From positions 62,001-126,000 of the forward strand of contig NZ_FXTN01000013.1 of assembly GCF_900182595.1 (NCBI RefSeq): DNA of 64,000 nucleotides. The letters are read 5' to 3'. The stretch comes from Pedobacter westerhofensis. GTDB lineage: Bacteria; Bacteroidota; Bacteroidia; Sphingobacteriales; Sphingobacteriaceae. This document shows positions 20,701 through 26,863 of this stretch, piece by piece; the stretch's first letter is position 1, and each line of letters begins with the position of its first letter. The notes beneath the pieces are model-generated. The model had not been told where the DNA came from and did no database searches. It was given only the letters and a program-made list of their open reading frames with translations. The position numbers were made by a program, and so were the translations under genes.

Positions 20701-20803
20701 TCCGGAGGTCAACGTTTCTTCATCATCAACGGTTCTGGGCTACGACCTTGGTACACCGCCTATACCACGTACCATACAGGTAGGTGCTAACATCACTTTT
20801 TAA
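17702..20803 (+). CDS. SusC/RagA family TonB-linked outer-membrane transporter (PUL 2)
   Basis: Second SusC-type transporter, 1033 aa. It has a signal peptide (cleavage near LLAQV), a carboxypeptidase-like domain (ELKGTVTDAAGRQPLPGA), the VVVVGYG segment, a plug with PLYVIDGVYV and IESITVLKDADATAIYG, and a barrel with the conserved RADGSSRFG and WGYFPSAGLAWR motifs. It is clearly divergent in sequence from the SusC at 4100-7249, so it is not a recent duplicate. It is followed after 11 bp by its susD partner. No enzyme, sigma/anti-sigma pair or HTCS is adjacent, so substrate and regulator are unknown. Confidence 0.95.
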   Translation: MEIFTFGNKYVSSLRLALLFLLLASSFQLLAQVPTATINSELKGTVTDAAGRQPLPGAVVRIKGTTHAVSTDNKGRFVFETGQKFPYILLVSFVGYQPREVTASGSPVEIQLTENNNQLNDVVVVGYGTQTRKSLTGSVATVSVEEIKDKPVATFEQQLQGKAAGLQISASTGIPGDGMFIRVRGTTSINASNDPLYVIDGVYVNSNSLQNITTQGQANNPLSDINPNDIESITVLKDADATAIYGARAANGVILITTKRGKLGSAPKVTLNTYFGAAWAPKLWDLVTGPQHAELVNEMYRNSLADAVAANNTTAINTYRNVPFRSLTDNPTGSPAPRGLPQDQQTYDRLNKVFRTGFLQNYDASISGGTDKTTYYIAAGLNKQQADLKTNDFRRGTFKINIDQKINDIFSMGTSSTLTQTYRTNARVGDGPQGGILQSALHTPTYLPEVNADGSPAKWAGFDNLDILLENTNMHSTSNRLISNLYAEAKITPDLKFRSSWSVDYNNYNEYQYWNSLTNLGIANHNLGTSAISDNTVWTNEQTLSYNKVLGKHNFGALLGNSLQGTVLSTTRAEGTNFPNDSFEQIASAASTTSSSTKTQYKLSSFFARVNYNYAGKYYAEVSMRADGSSRFGANHQWGYFPSAGLAWRIKQEDFLKNVTVISDLKLRGSIGVTGNQNNINDFASRGLWGAGANYQNNPGTLPFQLENPDLKWESTRQINLGLDLGLFNDRLTIGADVYDKYTSDLLLNLPLATSTGFSSILENAGEMSNRGFEISISSTNINRKDFRWTTNFNFSRNKNKIEKLPIPVVAAYAAERMVEGLPMNTFFVYKQLYVDPQTGDAVYDDYNKDGKITSSDLQPAGTAQPKFTGGITNTFLYKGFDLAVFFNFVYGNKVYNNNAYFLEGGGTRDANRAIDTRQLDRWQEPGDITDMPRLTALGTNYTLSPTSRNIENGSFLRLSNVNLGYTIPKSVIEKIKLSAVRVYVSGSNLWLITKYKGADPEVNVSSSSTVLGYDLGTPPIPRTIQVGANITF

Positions 20804-20814
20804 TACGTTAACAC

Positions 20815-22164
20815 ATGAAAAAATTACTCTATATCATCCCATTTATGATCCTGCTCGGCTCCTGCAAAAAGTTCCTTGAAACGGACCCTCAGCAGCAGGT
20901 AGATCAGTCAGAAGCCATTACCAATGCAGGTTCGGCGGCAACAGCTGCCAGCGGCATGTTCAATGTGCTGGCCAGTAATGATTATTATGGATCAAACTTC
21001 CAGTCGCTCGCTTACCTTTCTGCAGGCGATATTACCTGGACCGGCTCACAGGCTGCTCCCAGTGAAATCACCAAGCACCTTACTTCGGCTACCAACAGTA
21101 ATGTAGGCGCAGCCTGGACGGCAATTTATAAAACGATTTCTTCTGCCAATTATATAATTGCCAATGTGCCGTCGGTAAATGATCCGCTCTTCAGTACAGC
21201 CCTCCGCAACCAGTATGTCGGAGAAGCTTATTTTGTACGGGCACTGGCGTATTTTGACCTGGCCCGCGGATGGGGAGGGGCGCAGCTGGTGCTCAATCCG
21301 ACCCTAACGTCTGCCGACAATAAAAACATCCCCCGTAGCAGTCAGGCCGATACCTATGCACAGGTTTTAAAAGACCTGAACGCGGCAGAACCATTGGTTC
21401 CCACTGCTGTAAACCGTAACCGCGTAAGCCAGAAAACGGTATGGGCACTAAAAGCCAGGCTGTACCTGTATACCCAGCAATGGGCACTGGCAGAGCAGTT
21501 TGCCACGCAGGTGATCAGCAGTGCAGACTATACACTGGTTAAACCTTACAGTGCATTCTTCGCTAACAGTGCTGCCGCTACAAGCGAGTCTGTTTTTGAA
21601 CTGGCCTACACTGTTTCCAATACCAACAATCACAGTAACTGGTGGCTGCCGCCTGCACTTGGCGGACGCCGCGAATGGGCACCCTCAGATATACTGGTAG
21701 GTTTACTGAACAATTCCCTGGTTGGCGGAGGCCGAAGTACCCTGATCGCACAAACTGCTGCTCCGGGCAACCTCTGGTATGGTAAATTATACTACCGTAC
21801 CCCTCTTGGTACCGATCCGGCGTATGTTATACGCATTGCCGAACTGTATTTTATCCGTTCCGAAGCAAGGGCAAGACAAGGCAACCTGAGCACCGCAGTT
21901 ACGGATCTGAACACGGTGCGCGATCGTGCCGGCCTCGGTGCTGCTACAGCCAGTACGCTGGATGCCCTGCTGCTGGCACTGGAAAACGAACGCAGGGTAG
22001 AGTTTCCCTTTGAGGCCGACCGCTGGTTTAACCTTGTGCGGACAGACCGGGCACAGACCGTATTGTCCCTCCCGGACAAACACCTTTACCTGTTTCCTAT
22101 CCCTTACAGTGAAACCGTGGTAGACCCTAACCTGGCCGGCGGAAACGCCAATCCAGGTTATTAG
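20815..22164 (+). CDS. RagB/SusD family lipoprotein (PUL 2)
   Basis: SusD homologue of 449 aa, lipidated at Cys17 (LLGSCKKF). Family landmarks are KFLETDPQQQV at the mature N terminus, EAYFVRALAYFDLARGWGGAQL in the TPR core, and ENERRVEFPFEADRWFNLVRT near the C terminus. It is shorter than the PUL 1 SusD (530 aa), which suggests a smaller ligand-binding region. It pairs with the preceding SusC, and the unit ends at a strong terminator, so this is a two-gene transport operon without its own hydrolase. Confidence 0.94.
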   Translation: MKKLLYIIPFMILLGSCKKFLETDPQQQVDQSEAITNAGSAATAASGMFNVLASNDYYGSNFQSLAYLSAGDITWTGSQAAPSEITKHLTSATNSNVGAAWTAIYKTISSANYIIANVPSVNDPLFSTALRNQYVGEAYFVRALAYFDLARGWGGAQLVLNPTLTSADNKNIPRSSQADTYAQVLKDLNAAEPLVPTAVNRNRVSQKTVWALKARLYLYTQQWALAEQFATQVISSADYTLVKPYSAFFANSAAATSESVFELAYTVSNTNNHSNWWLPPALGGRREWAPSDILVGLLNNSLVGGGRSTLIAQTAAPGNLWYGKLYYRTPLGTDPAYVIRIAELYFIRSEARARQGNLSTAVTDLNTVRDRAGLGAATASTLDALLLALENERRVEFPFEADRWFNLVRTDRAQTVLSLPDKHLYLFPIPYSETVVDPNLAGGNANPGY

Positions 22165-22188
22165 AGAACGCTATTGATATCAGTCCGG

Positions 22189-22226
22189 AAACCCTGGCAG
22201 GCAAGTTTTGCCTGCCAGGGTTTTTA
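22189..22226 (+). terminator. Strong intrinsic terminator of the susCD2 operon
   Basis: A perfect 16-bp stem (22189-22204 with 22208-22223, core CCCTGGCAGGC / GCCTGCCAGGG) around a GTT loop runs straight into a TTTTTAATT tract. It starts 24 bp after the susD2 stop codon. Confidence 0.9.
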
Positions 22227-22248
22227 ATTGGCCGGCAGCCTGCATAAA

Positions 22249-22280
22249 TTTTGTTTAACCCTCCGGATACAATATGTTTG
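22249..22280 (+). promoter_or_regulatory. Consensus Bacteroidota promoter of the hydroxyacid dehydrogenase gene
   Basis: TTTTG (22249-22253), a 19-nt spacer and TATGTTTG (22273-22280) match the TTTG / TAnnTTTG primary sigma factor consensus. It sits immediately after the susD2 terminator. Transcription would start about 3-6 nt downstream, at or next to the ATG at 22287, which implies a leaderless or nearly leaderless mRNA. Confidence 0.65.
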
Positions 22281-22286
22281 TACCCA

Positions 22287-23216
22287 ATGAGCATCGCTAT
22301 TATCTTCAGCAATAAAGACCCGGAGCCATGGGCAGCAGCGTTAAAACATTCGCTCCCGGATGTTAAAACCGAAATATATCCCCGGATTTCTGATCCTGAA
22401 GAGGTCAACTTTATCCTTTGCTGGAAAGCGGACAAGGATATTCTCCGCCAGTTTCCAAATGTCAGGGTGATCCAGTCGGCCGGTGCTTCGGTAGACCATA
22501 TTTTACAATTATCGCATTTGCGGGATGATGTAGTCATCACCCGGATTACAGACGCCCGCTTGTCTGAAGATATGTGGGAATACCTCTTAACTGCTGTGCT
22601 TGGATATTTGAAAAACACGAGCTCTTATGCAGCCGCACAACAGCAAAAAGTATGGAAACAGCTGCCCTACCGCTCTGTAAGGAAAACTACTGTTTCCATA
22701 TTAGGCATCGGCACCATTGGTGGATTTGCTGCTGAAAGGTTCGCAAAGCTGGGATTTAAGGTAAAAGGCTGGTCGGCCTCAGTAAAAAACCTGGATGATG
22801 TATATTGTTATCACGGGTTGGAGTCACTCGGAGAGTTTCTGAAACATACAGACGTGCTGATTAATCTGCTTCCCTTTACGTCTGCAACAGCAAACATTCT
22901 GAACAGCAAAAATTTGACTGAGATCAACAGCGGCGGTTTTCTGATTAACGCCGGCAGAGGAGAACACCTTGAAGAACAGGATTTGATCAGCTTATTGAAC
23001 AGCGGCCATCTTTCCGGGGCAATGCTCGACGTGTTCAGACAGGAACCCCTACCGCAGGACCATGCATTCTGGGAAAACGAAAAAATCAGTATCACCCCGC
23101 ACATTGCCGCGATTACAAATATAGCCAGTGTAGTTCCGCAGATTGCAGAAAACTACCTCAACTTACAGGCCGGCAAGGCCCTTAAAAATACAGTTTCAAA
23201 AGATAAAGGCTATTGA
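22287..23216 (+). CDS. D-isomer-specific 2-hydroxyacid dehydrogenase, GhrA-like glyoxylate/hydroxypyruvate reductase
   Basis: NAD(P)-dependent 2-hydroxyacid dehydrogenase of 309 aa. It has an N-terminal substrate domain (FILCWKAD, VIQSAGASVDHIL), the nucleotide-binding motif GIGTIGGFAAERFAKLG, and the catalytic histidine in ITPHIAAIT. The LINLLPFT and INAGRGEHLEEQDL segments point to the GhrA branch, which reduces glyoxylate and hydroxypyruvate. ATG 22287 is preferred over an upstream in-frame start at 22251, because that start would lie inside the promoter and the family N terminus begins at MSIAIIFSN. It is a single-gene unit with its own promoter. Confidence 0.88.
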   Translation: MSIAIIFSNKDPEPWAAALKHSLPDVKTEIYPRISDPEEVNFILCWKADKDILRQFPNVRVIQSAGASVDHILQLSHLRDDVVITRITDARLSEDMWEYLLTAVLGYLKNTSSYAAAQQQKVWKQLPYRSVRKTTVSILGIGTIGGFAAERFAKLGFKVKGWSASVKNLDDVYCYHGLESLGEFLKHTDVLINLLPFTSATANILNSKNLTEINSGGFLINAGRGEHLEEQDLISLLNSGHLSGAMLDVFRQEPLPQDHAFWENEKISITPHIAAITNIASVVPQIAENYLNLQAGKALKNTVSKDKGY

Positions 23217-23263
23217 TATAGCAGATGTTTTTGCCATTGCAGACAGCAAAAATGGGGACAAAA

Positions 23264-23302
23264 TCATGCAGGGCAATTATTTGGAATAACTGCCCTGCAT
23301 GA
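23264..23302. terminator. Hairpin between convergent ghrA-like and csp genes
   Basis: TCATGCAGGGCA (23264-23275) and TGCCCTGCATGA (23291-23302) form a perfect 12-bp stem with a 15-nt loop. On the minus strand the stem is followed by TTTTG, so it can end the csp transcript; in the plus direction the T tract is missing and it may act as an RNA 3' stabiliser. Confidence 0.7.
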
Positions 23303-23321
23303 GCAAAGCTAACCTATTTGA

Positions 23322-23510
23322 TTAAACAAGTTTTACGTTTACTGCATTCAGGCCTTTTTTGCCTTCTTGTTCTTCGTATTCTACTTCATCATTTTCGCGA
23401 ATCTCGTCAATCAGACCAGAAACATGAACAAAGATTTCTTTTCCGTTTTCGTCTTTAATAAAGCCAAAGCCTTTTTCAGTGTTAAAAAATTTTACTGTAC
23501 CGTTTTTCAT
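23322..23510 (-). CDS. CspA-family cold-shock domain protein
   Basis: Single cold-shock domain of 62 aa that binds single-stranded nucleic acid and acts as an RNA chaperone. It contains GTVKFFN, the RNP-1 motif KGFGFIK and the RNP-2-like EIFVHVSGL. An in-frame upstream ATG at 23540 would add ten residues that the family lacks; the start MKNGTVKFF at 23510 fits exactly. The gene is divergent from the RRM protein gene and shares a 375-bp upstream region with it; a leader of about 50 nt is likely if the -7-like TAATTTG at 23564-23570 is used. Confidence 0.95.
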   Translation of the reverse strand: MKNGTVKFFNTEKGFGFIKDENGKEIFVHVSGLIDEIRENDEVEYEEQEGKKGLNAVNVKLV

Positions 23511-23885
23511 TGTAATAAATTGTTTAAAATAATGGCTCAATATAGTTATTAAACTTGTGGAACCAAATTATGTTTGACAGATCCTGGTAAAAATCTTGCA
23601 CATTAATTTCACAATCAACTATAAAGCATTTATTATTGTAAATTGAATAATTTTTTAGGTTTCACGAACGTTATATAAGACCGTCGATCGTCCCGGGGCA
23701 ATCTGTTTTTCAAAGATATCTAAAAACGTTGGGCTGCAGAGGAAAATTTACGGCTAGATATCAGATTCTTAAAGTATTACATGATAAAGTGTTTTATGCC
23801 TATTAAAATCTATAATTATATTCTTAGTTTTGAAGTATAATACAAACCTGGTAGAACAAAAATTAAAGTATATTATTAATCAATA
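23511..23885. promoter_or_regulatory. 375-bp shared upstream region of csp and RRM genes
   Basis: AT-rich non-coding region. Two -7-like elements overlap back to back: TAATTTG on the minus strand (23564-23570, for csp) and TATGTTTG on the plus strand (23569-23576, for the RRM gene). Neither has a good -33 element. If the plus element is used, the RRM mRNA has a leader of about 300 nt beginning with ATCCTGGTAAAAAT (23581-23594), a 14-mer found again at 24351. Long leaders are common in cold-regulated genes. Confidence 0.4.
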
Positions 23886-24269
23886 ATGGTTAAATTATTC
23901 ATAGGGGGTTTCCCGCTCAACTATACAGAACTGGAACTGGTACAATTAGTTGCCTTACATGGAACAGTAAATACCGTCAAAATAGTAAGGGATAAAAAAA
24001 CCGGCATATGTAAAGGATACGCATTTTTAGAAATGAAGAGCCTTGCAGATGCAAACAATGCAGTAGAAGCCTTAAGCGGCAGGAGCCTGAACGGACAAAC
24101 GTTAACATTAAAAGTAAACGAGGAAACAGAACCTGCTCCGGCAGCGAAAAAACCATTTCGCCCTGCGCCGCCCAAACCTGCTTATGTTAAAGTTGAAAGG
24201 CCAGCGGGTGTTGTTAAGGTTGACAGGCCAGCTGGCGTTGTTAAACCTAAACGTCCCAGAAAGGCCTGA
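23886..24269 (+). CDS. RRM-domain RNA-binding protein
   Basis: Small RNA-binding protein of 127 aa. Residues 1-80 form one RNA-recognition motif with RNP-2 (LFIGGF) and RNP-1 (KGYAFLEM). The tail is basic and proline-rich and ends in three 9-residue repeats (VKVERPAGV, VKVDRPAGV, VKPKRPRKA). Bacterial single-RRM proteins of this type occur in cyanobacteria and Bacteroidota and are often cold- or stress-related. The divergent cold-shock gene supports such a role, but the RNA target is unknown. Confidence 0.92.
   Translation: MVKLFIGGFPLNYTELELVQLVALHGTVNTVKIVRDKKTGICKGYAFLEMKSLADANNAVEALSGRSLNGQTLTLKVNEETEPAPAAKKPFRPAPPKPAYVKVERPAGVVKVDRPAGVVKPKRPRKA
24186..24266 (+). repeat. Three 27-bp tandem repeats in the RRM gene tail
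   Basis: Units 24186-24212, 24213-24239 and 24240-24266 encode VKVERPAGV, VKVDRPAGV and VKPKRPRKA, ending exactly at the stop codon. The first two are nearly identical; the third has diverged. Copy number may vary between strains. Confidence 0.85.
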
Positions 24270-24350
24270 GCAGCTGTCGCTCCCGGCGGGTTATTTCTCC
24301 TGTATTGAGCAATTCGGTTCCCAATTGCTTACGCCCCGCATCTTTAGATC

Positions 24351-24364
24351 ATCCTGGTAAAAAT
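24351..24364 (+). repeat. Second copy of a 14-bp leader motif (first at 23581-23594)
   Basis: ATCCTGGTAAAAAT is repeated exactly, 770 bp apart. In both copies it begins 4 nt after a -7-like octamer (TATGTTTG at 23569; the weaker CATCTTTA at 24339). It may mark the 5' end of two related leaders, one for the RRM gene and one for the gene at 24525. The rest of 24270-24524 holds only a weak 7-bp hairpin (24308-24329). Confidence 0.35.
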
Positions 24365-24524
24365 ACCTGTTAAATAATGCTGCAGACAGCTAAATGGTAT
24401 TAATCCTACATTCATATGTATTATTTTCCAGACAGTTTGGTCCGCAGGAACATATTTTCGCACAAATTATCGGCAATTCCAAGTTGGCAAAGATATTGCA
24501 ATGAGTTGTTTATAATAATTGATT

Positions 24525-24803
24525 ATGTATAACTCAGAAAGAGAAGTTGAAAAACTTTGTTTTTCAATCAGGCAGAATTTAAAAGCAAGCATCGACAGAC
24601 AAGTACCATTCACACATTTTGTCGGAGCTTACAATATCTCACTCGAATTTATCAATAACAACGATCTTGTTTTACAGGCAAAAAGAACGGGCAGCGGTGA
24701 TTATAATTATCGGATGGCTTTGAGCAAAGCAATCAGCGACTATTATGATATTGAGAAAAGTGTAGCATCGCTGATCCTTCAGTATAATAGTGCTGTAGCC
24801 TGA
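24525..24803 (+). CDS. Small conserved-looking protein of unknown function
   Basis: A 92-aa soluble protein that I do not recognise. It is rich in charged residues, with a predicted helix at each end (SEREVEKLCFSIRQNLKAS and SKAISDYYDIEKSVASLIL) and a central beta-like part (ISLEFINNNDLVLQAKR). There is no signal peptide or membrane segment. The ATG at 24525 is chosen over TTG at 24519. Base composition matches its neighbours. Its position next to the csp and RRM genes and the shared 14-bp leader motif hint at a stress-related gene, but that is inference only. Confidence 0.65.
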   Translation: MYNSEREVEKLCFSIRQNLKASIDRQVPFTHFVGAYNISLEFINNNDLVLQAKRTGSGDYNYRMALSKAISDYYDIEKSVASLILQYNSAVA

Positions 24804-24827
24804 TATTTTCCCATTCATACCGGATAA

Positions 24828-25367
24828 CTATACCGCCTTTTCTGCAAAAGCTTCCAGCCCTTGCTTAATCAAATCAGTAGCATCTGTAGATCCCTCAATC
24901 GGAATCAGCTTGCGTATTTTGATTTTCCATCCATCTTCAGTACGCAGCAGTGTCCAGCGGTTAGCCAGCACACGGTGTATACGGTATCCTTTTGAAAAGC
25001 CGTGATTCGGCAACTCACGTTCTTCGCCCGTAATATCAGGCGTAAGAATCTGCAGATATGAGGTAACGAAAGCTTCTTCTCCCCTTATTTCAACATAAGG
25101 GAGACCCGTAAAATGTGCCAGCCCGCCGGCAATGGCCTGATGGTGCTCTGGTTTCTGTATAAAACCTGCAATAACTTCCCGCCCCTGCGCTCCGGGAAGC
25201 GGGCCGCGGTCAAACACGCTGTCTTCTACATACACCTGCCGCGTATAGTAGCCGGCTCCGGTATCAGCACTCAGCGGATGGCCTGCAATCAGGCTGTAAA
25301 TTTCCAAACGGTCTTCAATATCCCGTAAGCGATCTTCGAGTGTTCTTAAAACCTGATTTTCTTTCAT
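24828..25367 (-). CDS. NTF2-like / SnoaL-type domain protein
   Basis: Protein of 179 aa with an N-terminal helical segment (LRTLEDRLRDIEDRLEIYSLIAG) followed by a cone-shaped NTF2-like domain: VEDSVFDRGPLPGAQGREVIAGF, HFTGLPYVEIRGEEAFVTSYL, NRWTLLRTEDGWKIKIRKLIP. This arrangement is common in SnoaL_4-like proteins, which include cyclases, dehydratases and ketosteroid isomerases, but also many binding proteins. No specific catalytic set can be assigned. It is divergent from the acyltransferase gene, with a perfect 16-bp palindrome between them. Confidence 0.8.
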   Translation of the reverse strand: MKENQVLRTLEDRLRDIEDRLEIYSLIAGHPLSADTGAGYYTRQVYVEDSVFDRGPLPGAQGREVIAGFIQKPEHHQAIAGGLAHFTGLPYVEIRGEEAFVTSYLQILTPDITGEERELPNHGFSKGYRIHRVLANRWTLLRTEDGWKIKIRKLIPIEGSTDATDLIKQGLEAFAEKAV

Positions 25368-25400
25368 TCTTCAAAATAATTAAAAGTTTAAGCCCGTTTA

Positions 25401-25416
25401 TTTAACTTAAGTTAAA
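25401..25416. promoter_or_regulatory. Perfect 16-bp palindrome, probable operator
   Basis: TTTAACTTAAGTTAAA reads identically on both strands and lies in the 111-bp gap between divergent genes (24828-25367 minus, 25479-26585 plus). Size and symmetry fit a homodimeric winged-helix or TetR-type repressor. No regulator gene is adjacent. Confidence 0.5.
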
Positions 25417-25478
25417 ACCAGCCGGATTTTGTACTTTGCAGCAAGTTTAATTTGTAGTCTATCATTCAGATTTTATTA

Positions 25479-26585
25479 ATGAACAATATTCAGCAGTCAA
25501 CAAGGCCACACTATCCCATATTAGACGGTCTTCGCGGCGTTGCAGCCATCATCGTTGTCACCTTCCACCTCAGCGAGCCATTAGCTACCGGTCATTTAGA
25601 TATCCTCGTCAATCACGGCTATCTGGCCGTCGACTTTTTCTATTTATTATCAGGTTTTGTGATCGGTTATGCTTATGACCACCGCTGGAATAAAATCACC
25701 GCCGGGAGTTTTTTCAAACGCCGTATCATACGTCTTCAGCCACTGGTGATTTTGGGGATGACCCTCGGCGCTATCGGGTTCTACTTTACGGATTCTACAC
25801 TGTGGCCGCTCATTCATACGGTTCCTGTCTGGAAGATGCTCATGGTGATGCTGATCGGTTATACTATACTGCCTGTGCCATTGTCGCTTGATATCCGTGG
25901 CTGGGAAGAGATGCACCCCCTGAACAGCGTAGGATGGTCCCTGTTCTTTGAGTACATTGCCAACATTCTTTATGCTGTCTGGATCAGGAAATTCTCCAAA
26001 ACAGCGTTGAGTATCCTGGTAGGCATAGCTGCGATTGCACTTGCGCACATGGCAATCACCAATGGTGATGTCAGCGGTGGATGGACACTCAATGCAGAGC
26101 AGGTACGCATTGGTTTTACCCGAACCATGTACCCTTTCTTCGCCGGGCTGCTGCTCTCACGCACAGCAAAACCAACCCGTATAAAAAATGCCCTCTTATG
26201 GTGCAGTATTTTAGTAGCTATTGTACTTTACATGCCGCGTATTGGTGGCGCCGAGCATCTCTGGATGAACGGCATTTATGAATCTGTGTGTATCATCATC
26301 GTTTTCCCGCTGATCGTCTATCTTGGTGCCAGCGGTGTGATACACAGTCCAAAAGAGCAGAGGATATGTAAGTTCCTGGGTGATATTTCCTATCCCCTGT
26401 ACCTGGTACACTACCCGCTGGTTTATTTTTATGTTGCCTGGATCAGCAACCATAAAGGCGTAACCATTGTGCAGGCCTGGCCTTATGCTTTACTTATTTT
26501 GACAGGCGGGATCGCATTGGCTTATGCCGCATTGAAATGGTATGATGAGCCGGTGCGTAAATGGCTGCAGAAAATTATTTTTTAA
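25479..26585 (+). CDS. Acyltransferase 3 family membrane protein
   Basis: Integral membrane O-acyltransferase of 368 aa with about ten predicted transmembrane segments. The N terminus carries the family signature LDGLRGVAAIIVVTFHLSE, with the R-x10-H pair that is thought to be catalytic; the C terminus has the usual ISYPLYLVHYPLVYF segment. Members acylate sugars, glycans or small molecules using acyl-CoA. It stands alone, away from the exopolysaccharide cluster, so the substrate cannot be assigned. It may share control with the divergent NTF2-like gene. Confidence 0.9.
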   Translation: MNNIQQSTRPHYPILDGLRGVAAIIVVTFHLSEPLATGHLDILVNHGYLAVDFFYLLSGFVIGYAYDHRWNKITAGSFFKRRIIRLQPLVILGMTLGAIGFYFTDSTLWPLIHTVPVWKMLMVMLIGYTILPVPLSLDIRGWEEMHPLNSVGWSLFFEYIANILYAVWIRKFSKTALSILVGIAAIALAHMAITNGDVSGGWTLNAEQVRIGFTRTMYPFFAGLLLSRTAKPTRIKNALLWCSILVAIVLYMPRIGGAEHLWMNGIYESVCIIIVFPLIVYLGASGVIHSPKEQRICKFLGDISYPLYLVHYPLVYFYVAWISNHKGVTIVQAWPYALLILTGGIALAYAALKWYDEPVRKWLQKIIF

Positions 26586-26640
26586 AAAAATAATATGAAA
26601 TACCAGGGCGATTTGAATATATGATGATTGGAGTTTGCTG

Positions 26641-26745
26641 ATGAGTCCAAGGTACCTGTGGCATGCGAGCGGTATTACTCCGACAAATTTTTACCTATAG
26701 CGCTGGAGTAGTTCTGCTAGCAACTCGCTATAATGTCGGACTCAT
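26641..26745. repeat. Nested inverted-repeat element
   Basis: Outer arms ATGAGTCC (26641-26648) and GGACTCAT (26738-26745) enclose TCCGACA (26679-26685) with TGTCGGA (26734-26740) and TATAGCG (26696-26702) with CGCTATA (26726-26732). Outer and middle pairings share bases 26738-26740, so alternative folds exist. No reading frame fills it. It may be a miniature mobile-element remnant or a structured RNA in the gap between convergent genes. Confidence 0.5.
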
Positions 26746-26757
26746 AGACAATCTGGA

Positions 26758-26820
26758 GGCAAGCTATGCATATTTTTGCACATCTATCTCTACTATAGAT
26801 GTACAAAAATATGCCTTGCC
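26758..26820. repeat. Long hairpin (25 paired positions) downstream of the acyltransferase gene
   Basis: GGCAAG, GCATATTTTTG and ACATCTAT on the left pair with ATAGATGT, CAAAAATATGC and CTTGCC on the right, interrupted by a CTAT bulge and one C-A mismatch, with a 7-nt loop. There is no T tract on either side, so it is not a standard terminator. It lies 13 bp after the nested element at 26641-26745 and may belong to it. Confidence 0.6.
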
Positions 26821-26863
26821 GAACTGAGCGTAAAAAGAAACGTCAATTAAAATAATAATTATT

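Noticed and set aside
24186..24266. Short tandem repeats as a possible CRISPR array.
   Set aside because: Units are contiguous without spacers and encode the tail of the RRM protein; no cas genes are present.
26639..26675. CTGATGAGTCC resembles the conserved core of a hammerhead ribozyme.
   Set aside because: No matching GAAA segment follows a closing stem; the complementary GGAC at 26738 is followed by TCAT. The match is better explained as part of the inverted repeat.
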